From: Rhizobium aethiopicum
GTDB taxonomy: Bacteria > Pseudomonadota > Alphaproteobacteria > Rhizobiales > Rhizobiaceae
Assembly: GCF_014197535.1 (NCBI RefSeq)
Contig: NZ_JACIFV010000003.1
Location: 62,001 to 126,000 of the forward strand
Direction of reading: 5' to 3'
Length of the DNA stretch: 64,000 nt
Shown: positions 22,545 through 33,466 of the stretch, piece by piece
Layout: each line of letters starts with the position of its first letter
Numbering within the stretch: the stretch's first letter is position 1
Position numbers and translations under genes: made by a program
The notes under the pieces: model-generated
Database searches by the model: none
Told to the model about the DNA's origin: nothing
Seen by the model: only the letters and a program-made list of their open reading frames with translations

Positions 22545-24218
22545 ATGCAGTCCGGTCGGCGTTTTGCGAGCATGTATGTTCGGGAAGCTTGGCGGCGCGC
22601 CTTGCGCCGCGTCGCATTGCTGCGCCTGAAGCTCATTCGCCATTCGATCAAACCGCCCGAGCGTCTGATCGTCGCTCCGACCGATCTTCGCGGCATCGAT
22701 TCGCATGTGGCCGACGAAATTCTCAATGGACGTTTCCTTCTGGCCGGGCGCATGCTGGAAACGAACGGCAAATCGCCCTTCACCTTCACCCTGCCCTCGC
22801 GGCCTTTTGCGACCCGCCTGCACAGCTTCGGCTGGCTGCGGCACATGCGGGCGCACAAGACGGAGCGTAGCGCGGCGGCTGCTCGCGCCATCGTCGACAG
22901 CTGGCTTTCCATCCATGCCGGTCGTATGGAAGGAATTGCCTGGGAGACCGACGTCACCGCCCAGCGCGTCATCGCCTGGCTGTCGCATTCGCCTGTCGTG
23001 CTGCAGAATGCCGATCGCGGCTTCTATCGCCGTTTCATGAAGTCGCTGGCTTTCCAGGTCAGGTTCCTGCATCGCATGGCGCCCTATACGCTCGGCGGCC
23101 TGGAACTGTTCCGGCTGCGCATCGCGCTCGCCATGGCCTCGGTTGCCATGCCGGCCCGCGCCTCCACGCTTCGAAGAGCGGCGCAGGCGCTCGACCGTCA
23201 ATTCGATAGCCAGATTCTGCCGGATGGCGGCCATATCTCGCGCAACCCGCGCATCGGCCTGGAACTGCTGCTCGACCTGCTGCCGCTGCGGCAGACTTAC
23301 GTCAATCTCGGTCATGATCTGCCGCAGAAGCTGATCTCCGGCATCGACCGCATGTATCCGGCTCTGCGGTTTTTCCGGCATCAGGACGGGGACCTGGCGC
23401 TTTTCAACGGAGCAACCTCGACGCTGGCCAATGAGCTGATGTCGGTGCTCAGATATGACGAGACCGCCGGCCAGCCGTTCAAAGCTTTGCCGCAGTCGCG
23501 CTACCAGCGGCTTTCCGGGGGCAAGACGGTTATCATCGCCGATACCGGAACGCCGCCTTCGGGCGGCGCAGTACGCACCGCGCATGCCGGCAGCCTCTCC
23601 TTCGAAATGTCGTCCGGCCGCCATCGCTTCATCGTCAATTCCGGCTCGCCGAAATTTGCCGGACACCGCTATGTGCAGATGGCGCGCACGACCGCGGCGC
23701 ATTCGACCGTCATCCTCAACGACACCTCATCCAGCCGTTTTTCACACTCGCCTTTCCTTGATCACGCAATCACCGAACCGGTGAAAACCGTCACGGTCGA
23801 ACGTTTGGAAACGGAGGATGGGCGCGACAGCATAAAGCTCAGCCATGACGGTTATCTCAGGCCGTTCGGCGTGCTGCACGAGCGTGAGCTGACGCTCAAT
23901 GCCGCAGGTTCGATGGTGACAGGCCACGACCGGCTCATCCTGCGTGAAGGATATGAAAGTGACGAGTCCCTGAAGGCCGTCGCTCGTTTTCATATTCATC
24001 CGTCCATCGTTCTGCAGCAGAGCGATGGAGAATCCGTGCTGCTGACGGCGCCGGACGGCGAAAGCTGGCTGTTCTCCGCCCCCGGCAACGAAGTGCTGAT
24101 TTCCGAGGACATCTTCTTTGCCGACAGCTCCGGCATTTGCGGCTCTGACCAGATCGAGATCGATTTCGATCTGGCCGAGAAGACCGAGATCCGCTGGTTC
24201 CTGTCCCGTAGAGCTTAA
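22545..24218 (+). CDS. Heparinase II/III-family protein
   Basis: The 557-residue protein has a helical N-terminal half (residues about 1-320, rich in Arg and Leu) and a beta-rich C-terminal half typical of the heparinase II/III-like domain, with VNSGSPKFAGHRYVQMARTT and AHSTVILNDTSSS near residues 365-395. The family contains polysaccharide lyases, but the substrate of this rhizobial member is unknown, and I see no signal peptide, so it may act in the cytoplasm. It lies upstream of purH in the same orientation with a 200 bp gap. Start at ATG 22545; the 201 bp before it (22344-22544) is AT-rich near the gene and holds nothing I can name. Confidence 0.85.
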   Translation: MQSGRRFASMYVREAWRRALRRVALLRLKLIRHSIKPPERLIVAPTDLRGIDSHVADEILNGRFLLAGRMLETNGKSPFTFTLPSRPFATRLHSFGWLRHMRAHKTERSAAAARAIVDSWLSIHAGRMEGIAWETDVTAQRVIAWLSHSPVVLQNADRGFYRRFMKSLAFQVRFLHRMAPYTLGGLELFRLRIALAMASVAMPARASTLRRAAQALDRQFDSQILPDGGHISRNPRIGLELLLDLLPLRQTYVNLGHDLPQKLISGIDRMYPALRFFRHQDGDLALFNGATSTLANELMSVLRYDETAGQPFKALPQSRYQRLSGGKTVIIADTGTPPSGGAVRTAHAGSLSFEMSSGRHRFIVNSGSPKFAGHRYVQMARTTAAHSTVILNDTSSSRFSHSPFLDHAITEPVKTVTVERLETEDGRDSIKLSHDGYLRPFGVLHERELTLNAAGSMVTGHDRLILREGYESDESLKAVARFHIHPSIVLQQSDGESVLLTAPDGESWLFSAPGNEVLISEDIFFADSSGICGSDQIEIDFDLAEKTEIRWFLSRRA

Positions 24219-24419
24219 ACGGGACGGCCGACTGGCCAATTCGAATCCGGGACTAAATCGAAAGGCAGAGCATCAGCGCTGTTTGCGTGGCGTCAAAGCT
24301 GTGCTAACGCGGCGACAGCAAGAAAACGTCGCTAAGGCAGGATCTCGTCCGAAAGCCGCTCACACTTTTCGGCCTCATGCTCTAGCGGATATCTCCCGAA
24401 GCCCGAACGGAGAAGGTTC

Positions 24420-26036
24420 ATGGCCGTCATTTCCAAAAAGATCCCCGCCCCGGACAAGGTCGAAATCAAGACCGCGCTCCTCTCCGTTTTCGACAAGACC
24501 GGCATCGTCGAGCTCGCCCGGGCGCTGTCCGAAAGAGGCGTGCGTCTGCTGTCGACCGGCGGCACCTATAAGGCGATCGCCGCTGCTGGTCTTGATGTCA
24601 CCGACGTCTCCGAGATCACTGGCTTTCCCGAGATCATGGATGGGCGCGTCAAGACGCTGCATCCGACCGTGCATGGCGGCCTGCTGGCGATTCGCGACGA
24701 TAGCGAGCATCAGGAAGCGATGAAGAAGCACGGCATCGAGGGCATCGATCTTGCCGTCATCAACCTCTATCCTTTCGAAGAGGTACGCGCGGCCGGCGGC
24801 GATTATCCGACGACCGTCGAAAATATCGACATCGGCGGTCCGGCCATGATCCGTGCATCGGCCAAGAACCATGCCTATGTGACCATCCTGACCGACCCCG
24901 AGGATTATGCCGAGTTCAAGGAGCAGCTTTCGGCGGATGACGGCAAGACCGCCTATGCCTTCCGCCAGCGCATGGCCGCCAAGGCCTATGCCCGTACCGC
25001 GGCCTATGATGCCACGATTTCAAACTGGTTTGCCGAAGCGCTGGCGATCGACACGCCACGCCACCGCGTCATCGGCGGCGTACTGAAGGAAGAGATGCGC
25101 TACGGCGAAAATCCGCACCAGAAGGCCGCCTTCTACGTGACGGGCGAGAAGCGCCCGGGCGTTTCGACGGCAGTGCTGCTGCAGGGCAAGCAGCTCTCCT
25201 ATAACAATATCAACGACACCGATGCCGCCTATGAACTCGTCGCCGAATTCCTGCCGGAAAAGGCGCCGGCCTGCGCGATCATCAAACATGCCAATCCCTG
25301 CGGCGTCGCCACCGGCTCGAGCCTGGTGGAAGCCTATCAGCGGGCGCTCGCCTGCGATTCGGTTTCCGCCTTCGGCGGCATTATCGCCCTTAATCGGATA
25401 TTGGACGCCGAAACGGCCGAGGAGATCGTCAAGCTCTTCACCGAGGTGATCATTGCGCCCGACGTTACCGAGGAGGCCAAGGCGATCGTGGCTCGCAAGC
25501 CGAACCTGCGGCTGCTGTCGGCCGGCGGCCTGCCCGATCCGCGCGCGCCGGGACTGACGGCAAAGACCGTTTCCGGCGGTTTGCTCGTCCAGAGCCGCGA
25601 CAACGGCATGGTCGAGGATCTGGAGCTCAAGGTCGTCACCAAGCGCGCGCCGACGGCGCAGGAGCTTGATGATATGAAGTTTGCCTTCAAGGTCGGCAAA
25701 CATGTCAAATCGAATGCCGTGGTCTATGCCAAGGATGGCCAGACGGCCGGAATCGGCGCCGGCCAGATGAGCCGGGTGGATTCCGCCCGCATCGCGGCGC
25801 TGAAGGCTGAAGAGGCTGCCAAGGCGCTCGGTCTCCCGGCGCCTATGACGCAGGGCTCGGCGGTTGCCTCCGAAGCCTTCCTGCCATTTGCCGATGGCCT
25901 TCTGTCGATGATCGCCGCAGGGGCGACAGCGGTTATTCAGCCGGGCGGTTCGATGCGAGACCAGGAGGTCATCGACGCCGCCAACGAACACGGCGTCGCG
26001 ATGGTGTTCACCGGCATGCGCCACTTCCGGCACTGA
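24420..26036 (+). CDS. purH: Bifunctional AICAR transformylase / IMP cyclohydrolase
   Basis: Catalyses the last two steps of IMP synthesis. The 538-residue protein has the N-terminal IMP cyclohydrolase domain ([42 protein letters not shown]) and the C-terminal transformylase domain with [13 protein letters not shown] near residue 285 and the ending [14 protein letters not shown]. Start at ATG 24420 with GGAGAAGG before it. The 200 bp leader (24219-24419) was examined for a ZTP riboswitch and not accepted. Confidence 0.97.
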   Translation: MAVISKKIPAPDKVEIKTALLSVFDKTGIVELARALSERGVRLLSTGGTYKAIAAAGLDVTDVSEITGFPEIMDGRVKTLHPTVHGGLLAIRDDSEHQEAMKKHGIEGIDLAVINLYPFEEVRAAGGDYPTTVENIDIGGPAMIRASAKNHAYVTILTDPEDYAEFKEQLSADDGKTAYAFRQRMAAKAYARTAAYDATISNWFAEALAIDTPRHRVIGGVLKEEMRYGENPHQKAAFYVTGEKRPGVSTAVLLQGKQLSYNNINDTDAAYELVAEFLPEKAPACAIIKHANPCGVATGSSLVEAYQRALACDSVSAFGGIIALNRILDAETAEEIVKLFTEVIIAPDVTEEAKAIVARKPNLRLLSAGGLPDPRAPGLTAKTVSGGLLVQSRDNGMVEDLELKVVTKRAPTAQELDDMKFAFKVGKHVKSNAVVYAKDGQTAGIGAGQMSRVDSARIAALKAEEAAKALGLPAPMTQGSAVASEAFLPFADGLLSMIAAGATAVIQPGGSMRDQEVIDAANEHGVAMVFTGMRHFRH

Positions 26037-26053
26037 CGGGTGCCGGAGAATTT

Positions 26054-27442
26054 TCAGGCGAGATCGGCTGGATAGGGCGTGCGGATCAGCAGCACCAATC
26101 CGCCGGCGAGAAAGAGGATCAGCGTCGCCATTCCGAGCCGCGGTGAGCCGCTCAGATAGGTCACCAGCGAGAAAAACAGCGTCGCCATGAAACTCGTGGC
26201 GCGCCCCGAAAGCGCGTAGATGCCGAAGTAGCGGCCGGCTTCCTCAAGGCTGACGCTACGCGCGAGATAGGAGCGCGACGAGGCCTGCACCGGCCCGAAG
26301 GCGAGCCCGATCAGCAGGCCATAAAGGATATAGGCCTTTTCCGCGGCGGTGCCGAAGAGACCGCCGGAATCGGCGATCGGCAGCGGCATCACGCCAAACA
26401 GGGTATAACCCGGCCCGGTCGAGATGATGCCTATGGTGGCGAGAAGCAGCATGGTGAGGCTGATGACGACGGTGACCTTGGAACCGACGCCCTTGTCGAC
26501 CCGGCCGGCGATCAGGCAGCCGAAGATCGCGACGACATTCAGGATGATGCCGTAGAGGCCGATCTCGATCGTCGCCCAGCCGAACATGCCGGCGGCGAAA
26601 ACGCCGCCGAGGATCAATAGGCCGTTGACGCCGTCCTGATAGATCATGCGGGCGATGAGGAATTTCAGGATGCCGCGGCGTTCCCGGAGTTCGCCGAGCG
26701 TGTTTCTCAGTTCCCGCAGGCCGGCGCGGATGGCGGTGCCGAAGGGCAGACCTCTGCCGACATCGGGTGTGAAGAAGAACATCGGCAGGATGAAAATCAG
26801 GTACCAGACGGCCGAGATCGGCCCGGTGATGCGCGCATCCTGGCCGGTCTTGGGATCGAGGCCGAAAAGCGGATCGAGGCCGAGAACGGTCTTGCCGCTT
26901 TCCGGGTTTGCCGCCAGAAGCGTGACGACCGCAATCAGCACGATCATGCCGCCGAGATAACCGAGCCCCCAGGCGGTGTTGGAGAGCTTGCCCACCTCAT
27001 GCTTGCCGACCAGCCGCGGCATCATCGAATCGTTGAAGACGATCGAAAACTCGGCTGAAACCGAGGCGAGGATCATGAAGATCACCGGATACAGGACAGG
27101 CGAACCCGGGGCTGCAAACCACAGGCCGAAGAGGCTGGCGATCTTGATGATGGCGAAGAAGCCGATCCAGGGTTTGCGCGCGCCGGACTGGTCGGCGATC
27201 GAGCCGAGAACGGGCGAGAGCAGGGCAATGATCACGGACGAGATCGTCGCCATGTTGCTCCACGTCGTCTGCGCCGACACCGGTTCATTGGTCAGCCGGG
27301 AGACGAAATAAGGGCCGAAGATAAAGGTGGTGACCACCGTGAAGAAAGGCTGGGCCGCCCAATCGAAGAACATCCACCCCCAGATGCCCTTCTCCGTGGC
27401 TTTCGGCGGCTGCGTTCCTGTCCAGTCTATGCGATTCAACAT
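26054..27442 (-). CDS. MFS transporter, UMF1/Atg22-like family
   Basis: Integral inner-membrane protein of 462 residues with about 12 hydrophobic segments. The opening GIWGWMFFDWAAQPFFTVV is the conserved start of the UMF1 group of the major facilitator superfamily (vacuole-effluxer-like proteins). SPVLGSIADQSGARKPWI is the loop 2-3 signature. The ATG at 27442 follows AAAAAGGAG. It lies 23 bp after the glutamate dehydrogenase gene on the same strand and is likely cotranscribed, but the cargo is unknown. Confidence 0.85.
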   Translation of the reverse strand: MLNRIDWTGTQPPKATEKGIWGWMFFDWAAQPFFTVVTTFIFGPYFVSRLTNEPVSAQTTWSNMATISSVIIALLSPVLGSIADQSGARKPWIGFFAIIKIASLFGLWFAAPGSPVLYPVIFMILASVSAEFSIVFNDSMMPRLVGKHEVGKLSNTAWGLGYLGGMIVLIAVVTLLAANPESGKTVLGLDPLFGLDPKTGQDARITGPISAVWYLIFILPMFFFTPDVGRGLPFGTAIRAGLRELRNTLGELRERRGILKFLIARMIYQDGVNGLLILGGVFAAGMFGWATIEIGLYGIILNVVAIFGCLIAGRVDKGVGSKVTVVISLTMLLLATIGIISTGPGYTLFGVMPLPIADSGGLFGTAAEKAYILYGLLIGLAFGPVQASSRSYLARSVSLEEAGRYFGIYALSGRATSFMATLFFSLVTYLSGSPRLGMATLILFLAGGLVLLIRTPYPADLA

Positions 27443-27465
27443 CCGCTCCTTTTTGGCGGACTGTC

Positions 27466-30400
27466 TCACCTCGCCCGGTCGCGCGCAAGATCGGTCAGGA
27501 TGCCTGCGGCAACAGTGATGCGCGCAAGATTGGGATCGCCGCTGTCGCTGAGGCTCGAAAGCTCCTCGACGATGCGGTTGATGCGGACGCGATCCTGCGC
27601 ATGCCAGGCCTGGACGGGCAGCTTCTCCTTGCCGTGATCGGAAAGCGCTGAGATGACGATGTCGCGCCGGGCGCTGGCGATCTGGTCGATGCTGCGCGCC
27701 AGCGCCAGATTTTCGTAATGGTCGGAGGTGAGAATGCGGCCGCCGGCCGCCAGCAGCCGGGCGATGCGAAAGGTCTTCGACACCGCAAAATAATTTTCGG
27801 CGGCGCGCACCAGCGACTCGCCGGTGCGCTCGGCAATCTGCATGATCTCAGGCACCAGGGCGAAGCTCTGGAGATTGGCGATTTCGGCCGCCAGCTTTTC
27901 GGGCACGCCGGCCTCGGCATATTCCGCCTGGCGTGCGGCAGCATCGCCGGCGGCCTGTTCGGCGAAAGCAGGCCGCAACTTCTTCAGGGCAGCCTGAAGC
28001 CGACTAATTACCTCGGCCATGTCGGCTTTGGTCATTGCGGTTTTCAACAGCAGGCGCGTGAGCACGATAAAGCTGTGGCTGATTTCCTCGTAAATGCGGT
28101 TCTGCACCCCGCCCGATATCTTGCCGTCGAGCGCATCGGTCTCGGCCCAGAGCCGGTTAAGGTCGAAACCGTCGCGGGCGACGATTGCGGCACGCACCAC
28201 CTCCGGCGCCGACGCCGCAGTCGCGTCCATCATCGCGACGGTGAAGCTCGGACCGCCGCGGTTGATCGCTTCATTGGCAAGCACGGTCGCGATGATTTCG
28301 CGCCGCAGCCGATGGCCTGATATATCGCCGGCGTTCGACTTCTGCATTTTGACGGGGAAGTAATTCGACAGGGTCGCGGCAAAATAGGGGTCGTCGGGCA
28401 GATCGCTCGCGGCGAGCGCATCGAAGAGCACGATCTTAGCGTAGGACAGCAGCACGCCGATTTCCGGCCGCGTCAGGGGCTTGCCGGCCGTGTAACGTTC
28501 GGCCAGCGTCTGATCATCCGGCAGGGTCTCGACCTTGCGGTTCAGCTGGCCGGCGGCTTCGAGCACGCTCATGAAGCGGGCGAGCTCCAGACCGTTTGCC
28601 GTGCCCTTACGTTCGGTGAGCGAGATCGCCAGCGACTGGAGATAGTTGTTGCGCAGGACGAGAGCCGCCACTTCGGCGGTCATCGACGACAGAAGCTGGT
28701 CGCGTTTTGCCCGCGTCAGCCGCCCGTCATGCATTGGGGCCGCCAGCGCGATCTTGATGTTGACCTCGACGTCCGAGGTGTTGACACCAGCCGAATTGTC
28801 GATGGCGTCGGAATTGCAGCGCCCGCCCTTTAGGCCATAGGCAATGCGGCCCTTCTGGGTAACGCCGAGGTTGGCGCCCTCGCCGATCACCTTGGCGCGC
28901 ACCTCTGTCGCGGTGATGCGGATAGGGTCATTGGCGCGGTCGCCGACTTCAGTATCGGTTTCGGACGGCGCTTTCACATAGGTGCCGATGCCGCCGAACC
29001 AGAGCAGGTCGACCGGACTCTTCAGGATCGCCGTCATGATCTCGAAGGGCGTGGCCACGGCTTTGTCGATGCCGATCGCACTCACCGCTTCCGGCGTCAG
29101 CGTCACCGATTTCGCCGCGCGCGAAATGATCATCGCGCCCTTCGAAAGGACGCTTTTATCGAAGTCCTGCCAGCTCGATCGCGGCAGGTTGAAGAGGCGC
29201 TGGCGCTCGGCCAGTGTCTTTTCCATATCGGGATCGGGGTCGATGATGATGTCGCGGTGATCGAAGGCGGCAAGGAGCCGGATCTTGGGAGAGAGCAGCA
29301 TGCCGTTGCCGAAGACGTCGCCCGACATGTCGCCGACGCCGGCGACGGTAAAGGGCGTCGTCTGGATGTCGATGTCCATTTCGCGGAAATGGCGTTTTAC
29401 GGTTTCCCAGGCGCCGCGGGCGGTAATACCCATCTTCTTGTGATCGTAGCCTGCCGAGCCGCCCGAGGCGAAGGCGTCGTCCAGCCAGAAGCCGGCTTCC
29501 TGCGCCAACGCATTGGCGGTGTCGGAGAAGGTAGCGGTGCCCTTGTCGGCGGCGACGACGAAATAGGGATCGTCACCATCGAGCCTGATCGTATCCGCCG
29601 GCGGCACGACATCGGCGCCGGAGATATTGTCGGTGATCGAAAGCAGCGTGCGGATATAGGTCTTGTAAGCATCGCGGCCGGCATTGAAGATCTCGTCGCG
29701 GCTGCCGCCCACCGGAAGCTTTTTGGGATAAAAACCGCCCTTGGCGCCGACTGGCACGATGACGGCATTCTTCACCTGCTGCGCCTTGACCAGGCCGAGC
29801 ACCTCGGTGCGGTAATCCTCGGCACGATCAGACCAGCGCAGGCCGCCGCGCGCCACCTTGCCGAAGCGCAGGTGCACGCCTTCGACCTCGACGCCGTAGA
29901 CGAACATCTCGCGGAACGGTTTCGGTTGCGGCAGCCCGTCGACCAGGTGCGGATCGAGCTTGAAGGCCAGCATCGCCTTCGGCGACCCATCCGGGTTCTT
30001 CTGGAAATAATTGGTGCGCAGCGTCGCGTCGACGATGTTGACGTAGCGGCGCAGGATACGGTCGTCGTCCAGGCTCGGCACGTTGGCAAGGTCGGCCTCG
30101 ATCGCCTGGTGCAGGTCGGCGATCTTCTTGACGCGGGCTTTGTCGGAAAGCCTGGGATCGAGCGTGTCGTGGAACAGGCGGAAGATGGCGGCGGCCACAC
30201 CAGGATATTTGTCGAGCGTCGTTGCGATGTAATCTTGCGAATAGGCGATGCCGGCCTGGCGGAGATAACGGGCATAGGTGCGCAACACATTGGCTTCGCG
30301 TGCCGAAAGCCCGGCCGAAAGGATCAGCCGGTTGAAGCTGTCATCGTCGATCGTGCCGGCGAAGGCGGCGACGAAGGCTTCCTCGAGGGCGGCGCCATAC

Positions 30401-32241
30401 CGGTGCAGATCGATTTCGCCGCCGGTGCGGGCCTCGAGCTCCATGTCGTGCAGCACGACGAGTTGGGTTGCGCCATCGGCGACCTGCACCCCGATGTCGA
30501 AGGTGCGTTCGCTGACGACATTGAAGCCGAGGTTTTCGAGAAGCGGCACACGGCGCGACAGGGCCAGCTGACCGCCGGCATGAAAGATTTTCAGCGAGAG
30601 GATAGCGCCCTGTTCTTCCTGGCGATGATAAAACTGGATGCGGAGCGGCTCGCCGGCGGCGCAGGCGCCGATATCGGCGAGGTCGGCCACGGTTTCCTCA
30701 GGGGTGAAAGAATCCTGGAAGGCCTGATCGACCGACAGTTTCGGCGACTTTGGTCCGGCGAGCGCTTCGAAACGGTCGTCCCAGCGGGCGGTGATTTCGC
30801 GGATTTTCTGCTCGAGCCTTGCCTGCGGAATGCGCGGCGTCTTGCCGCCGGAACGGCCGATGATGAAGTGCACGCGGGCGACGCCGCCTTCGGGAAAAGC
30901 CGGGTAATAGGCGGAGACACGGCCGTCATAGACCGTCTTCAGATAGGTGCCGATCCGCTCGCGCACGATCGAGTCATATTCCTCACGCGGAACATAGACG
31001 ATCACCGAGACGAAGCGGTCGAAATGGTCGATGCGCGGTAGAACGCGCACGCGCGGCCGGTCGGCGAGATCGTTGATCTGCTCGGCAAAGCTTGCAAGCA
31101 GCGTCGTGTCGATCTGGAAAAGGTCGTCGCGCGGGTAGGATTCCAGCGTGTTGTCGAGCATGCGGCCGGAATGGCTCATCGGATCGAAGCCGAAATGCTC
31201 CTTCACCTTTTCGATCTTCGACCGCAGCAGCGGGATTTCGGAGGCGAGCGAAGTATAGGCCGTCGAGGTGAAAAGGCCGACGATGCGCAGCTCGCCGGTG
31301 ACGTTGCCCTCGGCATCGAAACGTTTAACGCCGACATAATCCATATAGGCGCGGCGATGGACGATCGATTTTACATTCGCCTTGGTGACGATCAAAAACT
31401 CAGGCCCGTCGAGGAAGGCGAGAATCTCCGGCGTCGTGGTCACGGCGTCCTTGCCGGTGCGCAGCACGAGAACGTCCGGGTTGGAGAGGATGCCGAGCCC
31501 AGCGCCTTTATCCCGCTCAACCTTGGCGTCGGCGCCTTTGCCTGAATAGACATATTCGCGCATGCCGAGGAAAGTGAAATTCTCGTCGCGCAGCCAGGTC
31601 AGGAAGGCCACCGCCTCGGCGTGTTCGGCCTTCCTGCGGCCGGCGCCGTTGGCCGAGAGTTCGGCGATCACTCCGTCGAGCTTGGCAAGCATCGGCTTCC
31701 AATCCGACACCGAAAGACGGACCTGTTCGAGCACGGTCTGGACCCGTTTGACGAGATCGGCGGCCTGGGTGGGGTTCAACGGGGCAATATGGAGCTGGAT
31801 ATGGCTGACGCGCGCGGCCGGATCGCTCGGGTGGTCGGCGGAATAGAGCGCGGGGGCTTTGCCCTTTTCCATAACAAGGATGGGATGCACAGCCATGAAC
31901 AGATCGCGGTAGGTGCTCGTCACTTCACCCATGACCGATTCATAAAGGAAAGGCATGTTCCGGTCAGTCACCGACAGCACCGAAACGGCGGTGCCGCCAG
32001 GCGTCACCTCGGCAATTGTGTCGATGCTGACACGGGGCACCTTGCCGTTCCAGGCGGCAAGTTCCTTTGCCGAATGCACGGCGGAGCGCGCCAGCATGTC
32101 GGGCGTATAGAGTTCCAGATCATCATTGCTCGCCCGGCCGAAGAGAATTTCCGGATCGAGATGCGCCTCGCTCATCGCCTTGGCAATCTTGCGCGCAGTT
32201 TCGATCTGCTTCTCCCGCTTCGGATTGTTTCTGGCAGCCAT
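27466..32241 (-). CDS. NAD-specific glutamate dehydrogenase, 180 kDa class
   Basis: Oxidises glutamate to 2-oxoglutarate and ammonia for catabolism. The 1591-residue length places it in the large GDH-180 class, with long N-terminal regulatory regions (ACT-like segments within about residues 1-600), the catalytic core with VPVGAKGGFYPKKLP near residue 830 and an NAD-binding part with GIGTYVKAPSE and IGEGANLGVTQKGRI near residues 1090-1140, and a helical C-terminal tail. The ATG at 32241 follows a GGGGAGG-type site. No frameshift is visible over the full length. Confidence 0.95.
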   Translation of the reverse strand: MAARNNPKREKQIETARKIAKAMSEAHLDPEILFGRASNDDLELYTPDMLARSAVHSAKELAAWNGKVPRVSIDTIAEVTPGGTAVSVLSVTDRNMPFLYESVMGEVTSTYRDLFMAVHPILVMEKGKAPALYSADHPSDPAARVSHIQLHIAPLNPTQAADLVKRVQTVLEQVRLSVSDWKPMLAKLDGVIAELSANGAGRRKAEHAEAVAFLTWLRDENFTFLGMREYVYSGKGADAKVERDKGAGLGILSNPDVLVLRTGKDAVTTTPEILAFLDGPEFLIVTKANVKSIVHRRAYMDYVGVKRFDAEGNVTGELRIVGLFTSTAYTSLASEIPLLRSKIEKVKEHFGFDPMSHSGRMLDNTLESYPRDDLFQIDTTLLASFAEQINDLADRPRVRVLPRIDHFDRFVSVIVYVPREEYDSIVRERIGTYLKTVYDGRVSAYYPAFPEGGVARVHFIIGRSGGKTPRIPQARLEQKIREITARWDDRFEALAGPKSPKLSVDQAFQDSFTPEETVADLADIGACAAGEPLRIQFYHRQEEQGAILSLKIFHAGGQLALSRRVPLLENLGFNVVSERTFDIGVQVADGATQLVVLHDMELEARTGGEIDLHRYGAALEEAFVAAFAGTIDDDSFNRLILSAGLSAREANVLRTYARYLRQAGIAYSQDYIATTLDKYPGVAAAIFRLFHDTLDPRLSDKARVKKIADLHQAIEADLANVPSLDDDRILRRYVNIVDATLRTNYFQKNPDGSPKAMLAFKLDPHLVDGLPQPKPFREMFVYGVEVEGVHLRFGKVARGGLRWSDRAEDYRTEVLGLVKAQQVKNAVIVPVGAKGGFYPKKLPVGGSRDEIFNAGRDAYKTYIRTLLSITDNISGADVVPPADTIRLDGDDPYFVVAADKGTATFSDTANALAQEAGFWLDDAFASGGSAGYDHKKMGITARGAWETVKRHFREMDIDIQTTPFTVAGVGDMSGDVFGNGMLLSPKIRLLAAFDHRDIIIDPDPDMEKTLAERQRLFNLPRSSWQDFDKSVLSKGAMIISRAAKSVTLTPEAVSAIGIDKAVATPFEIMTAILKSPVDLLWFGGIGTYVKAPSETDTEVGDRANDPIRITATEVRAKVIGEGANLGVTQKGRIAYGLKGGRCNSDAIDNSAGVNTSDVEVNIKIALAAPMHDGRLTRAKRDQLLSSMTAEVAALVLRNNYLQSLAISLTERKGTANGLELARFMSVLEAAGQLNRKVETLPDDQTLAERYTAGKPLTRPEIGVLLSYAKIVLFDALAASDLPDDPYFAATLSNYFPVKMQKSNAGDISGHRLRREIIATVLANEAINRGGPSFTVAMMDATAASAPEVVRAAIVARDGFDLNRLWAETDALDGKISGGVQNRIYEEISHSFIVLTRLLLKTAMTKADMAEVISRLQAALKKLRPAFAEQAAGDAAARQAEYAEAGVPEKLAAEIANLQSFALVPEIMQIAERTGESLVRAAENYFAVSKTFRIARLLAAGGRILTSDHYENLALARSIDQIASARRDIVISALSDHGKEKLPVQAWHAQDRVRINRIVEELSSLSDSGDPNLARITVAAGILTDLARDRAR

Positions 32242-32519
32242 GAATCGCCTCCCCGCAATGGTCTAGTTTTTCGCAAGCTAGCAGAAGATTTCTCGAAAAA
32301 ATCGCTAAAAGAGAGGCCTCGGGCATTGTTTTGATGCTTTTTTGCCGGTGGAAATGGGAAATTGTCAGAGATTTTTTCGCTTTTGAGGCCAAAACGCATT
32401 GGCAAGGCCTCTCTTCCGGCTTTGCTTTCGCGGCACATTTCCATGCTCACGTGAAGAATGGTTGACAGCCCGGCGTCAAAAAGATCATCAAACGCCATCA
32501 TCATTCGGACTTCGGTTTC

Positions 32520-33395
32520 ATGTCGGAAAATGCAGCGGGCGCAGTCATCGTTATTTCCAGCCATGTCGTGCGTGGCTCGGTTGGCAATCGGGCGGCGGTG
32601 TTTGCGCTGGAGACGCTCGGCCATCCGGTCTGGGCACTGCCGACCATCGTTCTGCCCTGGCATCCCGGCCATGGCCGTTCGACGCGGCTGACATTTGCCG
32701 AAGCCGATTTCGACGCGGCGATCGACGATCTGATCCGCGCACCTTGGATCGGCGAGGTCAGGGCGGTGCTTTCGGGCTATTTCGGCAATGCCGCCCAGGC
32801 ACGCTCGGTCGCCCGGCTGATCGCTGCGCTCCGGCAAAACAATCCCGAACTGCTTTATGTCTGCGATCCGGTCATGGGCGATCTCGGCGGCCTCTACGTG
32901 TCGGAAGCGACGGCCGAGGCCATTCGGGATCATCTCATTCCGGTCGCTTCGCTCGCAACGCCGAACCGGTACGAGCTCGCCTGGCTGTCGGGAGCAGCGC
33001 TCGATGACAACAGCGCAATCATGGAGGCGGCGCTGGCGCTCGGGCCGTCACGCATGCTCGTCACCTCGGCGGTCCCGATGATGGCGGGCGGTACCGGCAA
33101 TCTCTACCTTTCCGGCCGTCACGCGCTTCTTGCCGAGCACCGCGTCGTCGAGAATCCGCCGAATGGTCTCGGCGACCTACTCGCCGCCGTTTTCCTGTCG
33201 CGCCTGCTGTCCGGCCTCGAGGATGAAAAGGCGTTGCAGCTTGCCACCGCCAGCGTGTTCGAAGTGCTTGCGCGTGCGGTCAAGCGCGGCAGCAACGAGT
33301 TGATGCTGGCCAGCGATGCGTCCAGCCTGGCGACGCCGATGGCCATGGTGCAGATGCGCCGGCTCGTGCACCCGGCGCAGCGGCGAAAAAAATGA
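32520..33395 (+). CDS. pdxY: Pyridoxal kinase
   Basis: Phosphorylates pyridoxal to PLP in the B6 salvage pathway. The 291-residue product of the ribokinase superfamily has VISSHVVRGSVGNRAAVFALE near residue 11, LYVCDPVMGDLGGLYV near residue 115, the TPNRYELAWLSG segment, and the anion-hole motif NPPNGLGDLLAAVF (with the catalytic Asp) near residue 210; a GTGD form is more usual there. Start at ATG 32520. It is divergent from the glutamate dehydrogenase gene over 278 bp. Confidence 0.92.
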   Translation: MSENAAGAVIVISSHVVRGSVGNRAAVFALETLGHPVWALPTIVLPWHPGHGRSTRLTFAEADFDAAIDDLIRAPWIGEVRAVLSGYFGNAAQARSVARLIAALRQNNPELLYVCDPVMGDLGGLYVSEATAEAIRDHLIPVASLATPNRYELAWLSGAALDDNSAIMEAALALGPSRMLVTSAVPMMAGGTGNLYLSGRHALLAEHRVVENPPNGLGDLLAAVFLSRLLSGLEDEKALQLATASVFEVLARAVKRGSNELMLASDASSLATPMAMVQMRRLVHPAQRRKK

Positions 33396-33466
33396 CGCAT
33401 TTTCCAAATAGCTCATTTAGCATTGCAGCAGTTGATCTTGTCTTCTGCGCGCGCTAATCCAGAGGC

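Noticed and set aside
24219..24419. ZTP (pfl) riboswitch before purH, suggested by GACTGG followed by CCGGGA near 24226-24255
   Set aside because: The flanking bases cannot form the P1 helix of the motif, and no downstream pseudoknot half is visible.
29257..31041. 594-codon plus-strand frame inside the glutamate dehydrogenase gene
   Set aside because: It is a mirror frame of a highly GC-biased gene; the minus-strand protein is clearly the real one.
32445..32460. parS-like TCACGTGAA near the start of the pdxY leader
   Set aside because: Only about 10 of 16 positions match.
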